A stretch of 8,096 nucleotides of DNA from Candidatus Aminicenantota bacterium (GTDB lineage Bacteria > Acidobacteriota > Aminicenantia > UBA2199): contig JAPKZM010000117.1 of the NCBI GenBank assembly GCA_026393775.1, positions 1 through 8,096 of the forward strand. The letters are read 5' to 3'. Shown piece after piece: positions 5,725-8,096 of the stretch. Made by a program: the position numbers and the translations under genes. Position 1 is the first letter of the stretch. Every line of letters starts with the position of its first letter. A model generated the notes under the pieces. It saw nothing but the letters and a program-made list of their open reading frames with translations, did not search any database and was not told the DNA's origin.

Positions 5725-7548
5725 CTATCGCAGTGTTCGACCAGCCGCCTGGTCGCTGGTATGCAGATCGTTTCCGGTTTCCGCTGCGTCCCGAAGCGGA
5801 GCAACGGGCTTCCTTTCGCCAATCTGCTGGCGCCACATGGCATAGTATAAACCTTTTTTCTTGACCAGCGAAACGTGCGACCCTGCCTCGACGATCCGGC
5901 CTTTTTCCAGTACATAGATCCGGTCGGCGTGCATAATGGTTGAGAGGCGGTGGGCGATCATGATGGTGATCTGCCGTTTTTCTGCCGAGATCTCCCTAAG
6001 GGTCCGGGCGATCTCCTCCTCGGTGAGCGAGTCCAGCGATGAAGTGGCCTCATCGAAAATAAGGATGCGGGGATTACGCAGCAATGCCCTGGCGATGGCC
6101 AGGCGTTGCTTCTCTCCGCCCGAAACCTTTTTGCCACCTTCGCCGAGGAGTGCTTCCAATCCGCCGGCCGCCCCGTCCACCAATTGCAGCGCCGAGGCCT
6201 TTTCCAGGGCCGCGTAGATCTCCTCATCACTGGCATCGGGCTTAACAAACTGCAGGTTTTCCCGGATGGTACCCGAAAATAGCTGCGTATCCTGAGTGAC
6301 GAAGCCGAGCTGCCGGCGCAGGCGGTTCATGCGGATGTCCTGCGCGGGGACATCATCATAAAAGATCATGCCCCGGGTCGGGGGGTACAAGCCCACCAGC
6401 AACTTGACCAGCGTCGACTTGCCCGACCCCGATGGGCCGACGAAGGCGATGGTCTCGCCGCAGCGGGCGCTGAATGACAAGTCAACGATCGCATCCTGCG
6501 TGCCTTTCTTGTAACGGAAACTGACCCGGTCGAAGCGCAGCTTTTCAATCTCGCCGATCTCGACCGGTTCCTCGGGCCGGTATTCCGGTTTTTTGCGCAT
6601 GAGCTCATCGAACAGCTGCAGGGAGGCCTGCGCCTCGCGGTAGGCCAGGATAATGCTGCCCAGGTCCTGCAGGGGGAACATAATGCGGGTGGAAATGAAC
6701 TGCATGGAGATCAGTTCTCCGGGCGACAATACCTTGTGGAAGATAAGCCACAACAGAACGAACAGGATGGATTCCTTCAGCATCAGCAAGATGGAACTCT
6801 GCAGGAAGCCCAGCGAGCGGATCCTCTTTATCTTCTGCATTTCCAGGTCGAAAATGCTGCGGGTGAAGGTTTTCAGCCGCCTGATCTCAGGGTAAGTCAA
6901 CCCCAGGCTCTTGACCAGCTCGATGTTGCGCAGCGACTCGGTGATGGAACCGCTCATCTTGTTGGTCTCGCTGACGACTGAGCGCTGGATGGTCTTGATC
7001 CTGCGGCTGAGCAGCCCGGTCAGCCCGCCCAGGACCACAACGCCGATGAGGAAGACCGGGATCAACGCCCAATGCTTGGCGACCGCGTACCAAACAAGAA
7101 AGGCCACACCCACCAGCGAGGAAAAGAGCACGCCGATAAAAGAGCTGATGAATTTTTCATTGTCGTGCCTGACCTTGGTCAGCATGGAGAGGAGGTGGCC
7201 ACTGCTGATCTCCTCGAATTCATGGTAGGGCAGGCGCAGGGTTTGGCGCAGTCCCTCGTCGAAGACCGCCAGGCCGAATTTTTGAACGACCAGCCGGGTG
7301 ATATAGTCCGTCAGCGATTGGGCGATGCGTCCGGCCAAACCGATGGCGACGGCGATTGCCAGCCATTTCAAGGCGCCGTGGATCAGCTCCGCTTCGCCGC
7401 GCCCTCCCGGGTTCAGGGCGAACTGGTCGATAATCTTGCCGAAGATGATCGGGTCGACCAGCTGCAGGACCTGGGTGACGGCGGCCAACCCCATGGCCAG
7501 CCACAGCCAGCCGCGAAAAGGCTTCAGGTATTTCCAGATGATCTTCAT
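5725..7548 (-). CDS. ABC exporter half-transporter (fused membrane and ATPase domains)
   Basis: An inner-membrane exporter of the type-IV ABC fold (MsbA/ABCB-like), expected to act as a homodimer unless a partner lies elsewhere. The membrane domain spans about 1-315, with hydrophobic segments near 14-36, 60-78, 136-156, 160-182, 255-272 and 278-300. The ATPase domain (about 335-570) has Walker A GPSGSGKST (371-379), Q-loop Gln419 in VTQDTQLFSGTIRENL, signature VSGGEKQ (475-481, Glu replacing the usual Gln), Walker B ILIFDE (495-500), D-loop SSLD (503-506) and switch His533. All ATPase residues are intact. A hydrophilic tail of about 30 residues (577-607) follows the normal end. ATG at 7548 has only a weak GAGA about 8 nt upstream. 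The gene follows the deacetylase-like gene by 43 nt with no promoter seen between, so co-transcription is likely. Substrate unknown; lipid or lipid A precursor export is one possibility given the envelope context. Confidence 0.93.
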   Translation of the reverse strand: MKIIWKYLKPFRGWLWLAMGLAAVTQVLQLVDPIIFGKIIDQFALNPGGRGEAELIHGALKWLAIAVAIGLAGRIAQSLTDYITRLVVQKFGLAVFDEGLRQTLRLPYHEFEEISSGHLLSMLTKVRHDNEKFISSFIGVLFSSLVGVAFLVWYAVAKHWALIPVFLIGVVVLGGLTGLLSRRIKTIQRSVVSETNKMSGSITESLRNIELVKSLGLTYPEIRRLKTFTRSIFDLEMQKIKRIRSLGFLQSSILLMLKESILFVLLWLIFHKVLSPGELISMQFISTRIMFPLQDLGSIILAYREAQASLQLFDELMRKKPEYRPEEPVEIGEIEKLRFDRVSFRYKKGTQDAIVDLSFSARCGETIAFVGPSGSGKSTLVKLLVGLYPPTRGMIFYDDVPAQDIRMNRLRRQLGFVTQDTQLFSGTIRENLQFVKPDASDEEIYAALEKASALQLVDGAAGGLEALLGEGGKKVSGGEKQRLAIARALLRNPRILIFDEATSSLDSLTEEEIARTLREISAEKRQITIMIAHRLSTIMHADRIYVLEKGRIVEAGSHVSLVKKKGLYYAMWRQQIGERKPVAPLRDAAETGNDLHTSDQAAGRTLR

Positions 7549-7591
7549 ATTTGCATTCTCGGCTGTAAGTTTCGTCGAGAGCCCGCCAACG

Positions 7592-8096
7592 CTATTCCAG
7601 CAGCTCCGATACGGGCACGATGGCGACCTTCTGCTGCTTCAGCCAGGGGACAGCGTCGCGCAGGGCGGCCAGGGTCGACGCGAACGGATGGCCAATGGCC
7701 AGGGCGCGGCCGTTCTTCCGGGCAAGCTCCACCAGGTTTTTGATCTGGTTGCTGCTGTACAGATAGTTTTGCTCGTCGTCGAGAAAAACATCGCGGATCA
7801 TGGTCTTGATTTGCATTTCCCGGGCCAGGGCAAAAGCAACGGTTTCATTGGTGGTCTTGGAATCGACGAAGAACAGACCAGCCTGTTTGACCAGTTCCAG
7901 CACCCGGCGCGTTGCTTGCGGATCGGAAGTGATCAACGAGCCCATGTGATTGTTCAGGCCGCGGGCATAGGGAACCATGGCCATGGCATTCTGAATCAGG
8001 GCGGCGATCTCGGCCGGACTCGAATCGCTCAGGACAAACTGGTCGCGGGGATGATGATTGGCCGGGTCCTTGGGCTGCATCGGCAAATGGATGATC
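7592..8096 (-). CDS. Divergent polysaccharide deacetylase family protein (YibQ-like), 5' end cut by the window edge
   Basis: The last 167 residues of a protein in the divergent polysaccharide deacetylase family (YibQ, formerly DUF610), which shares the NodB-like barrel and is usually exported to the periplasm. The signatures seen are HLPMQPKDP near the visible start, the HHPRDQF segment, and the highly conserved GLNNHMGS. The later VDSKTT and GHPF segments are also typical of the barrel's second half. The reading frame stays open to the window edge, so a TTG at 8086 is internal and not the start; about 80-200 N-terminal residues, including any signal peptide, are missing. In other bacteria these genes often lie by envC or ctpA peptidoglycan genes; neither is visible here. 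Enzymatic activity is not established for the family. Confidence 0.85.
   Translation of the reverse strand, partial: IIHLPMQPKDPANHHPRDQFVLSDSSPAEIAALIQNAMAMVPYARGLNNHMGSLITSDPQATRRVLELVKQAGLFFVDSKTTNETVAFALAREMQIKTMIRDVFLDDEQNYLYSSNQIKNLVELARKNGRALAIGHPFASTLAALRDAVPWLKQQKVAIVPVSELLE

Noticed and set aside
7072..7743. Plus-strand open frame of 223 codons
   Set aside because: It spans the start of the ABC gene, the gap and the end of the deacetylase gene in antisense, and has no domain or credible start signal.
7592..8086. TTG at 8086 as a true start of the deacetylase-like gene
   Set aside because: The frame continues open to the window edge with residues I-I-H-L-P that belong to the conserved HLPM motif, so the gene is truncated by the window.
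1..8096. CRISPR array, tRNA, rRNA, insertion sequence or prophage remnant
   Set aside because: No regularly spaced repeats, tRNA-like cloverleaf, transposase or integrase motifs were found. Coding capacity is fully explained by eight housekeeping-type genes.

Overview
The window is a compact block of eight genes, all on the minus strand, so reading order runs from high to low coordinates. Two genes are cut by the window edges. The host looks like a diderm, largely anaerobic bacterium. It carries the inner-membrane permease of lipopolysaccharide export (LptF/LptG) and a YibQ-type envelope protein. It also encodes a ferredoxin-dependent 2-oxoacid oxidoreductase with its own ferredoxin subunit, plus a second, free dicluster ferredoxin. 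The style resembles uncultured lineages of the Acidobacteriota/Aminicenantes kind, but no marker gene is present and this placement is a low-confidence inference.

Layout in the direction of transcription. (1) 8096-7592: C-terminal part of a divergent polysaccharide deacetylase (YibQ family). (2) 7548-5725: an ABC exporter half-transporter, 43 nt downstream and probably co-transcribed. (3) A clear sigma70-type promoter (TTGACA-17-TAGAAT) right after the ABC stop codon, followed by a 61-residue 2[4Fe-4S] ferredoxin (5666-5481). (4) A GC-rich hairpin, then a TTG-started M50 site-2 protease (5412-4516). (5) A second good promoter whose predicted +1 falls on the start codon of a 757-residue LptF-LptG fusion (4466-2193), which suggests a leaderless message. 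(6) A third promoter in the 105-nt gap, then korD-korA-korB (2087 to beyond position 1). These three are joined by two ATGA start/stop overlaps, which suggests translational coupling. The gamma subunit (korC) is not in the window and would be expected just past the left edge.

Two themes emerge. One is envelope biogenesis: YibQ-like protein, ABC exporter, intramembrane protease and fused LPS-export permease. The other is low-potential electron transfer: ferredoxin and the 2-oxoacid:ferredoxin oxidoreductase. No RNA genes, mobile elements, CRISPR arrays or long repeats were seen, and no gene-free stretch exceeds about 105 bases. I saw no convincing new multi-gene system. The most notable items are the LptF-LptG single-chain fusion and the leaderless-type promoter in front of it.
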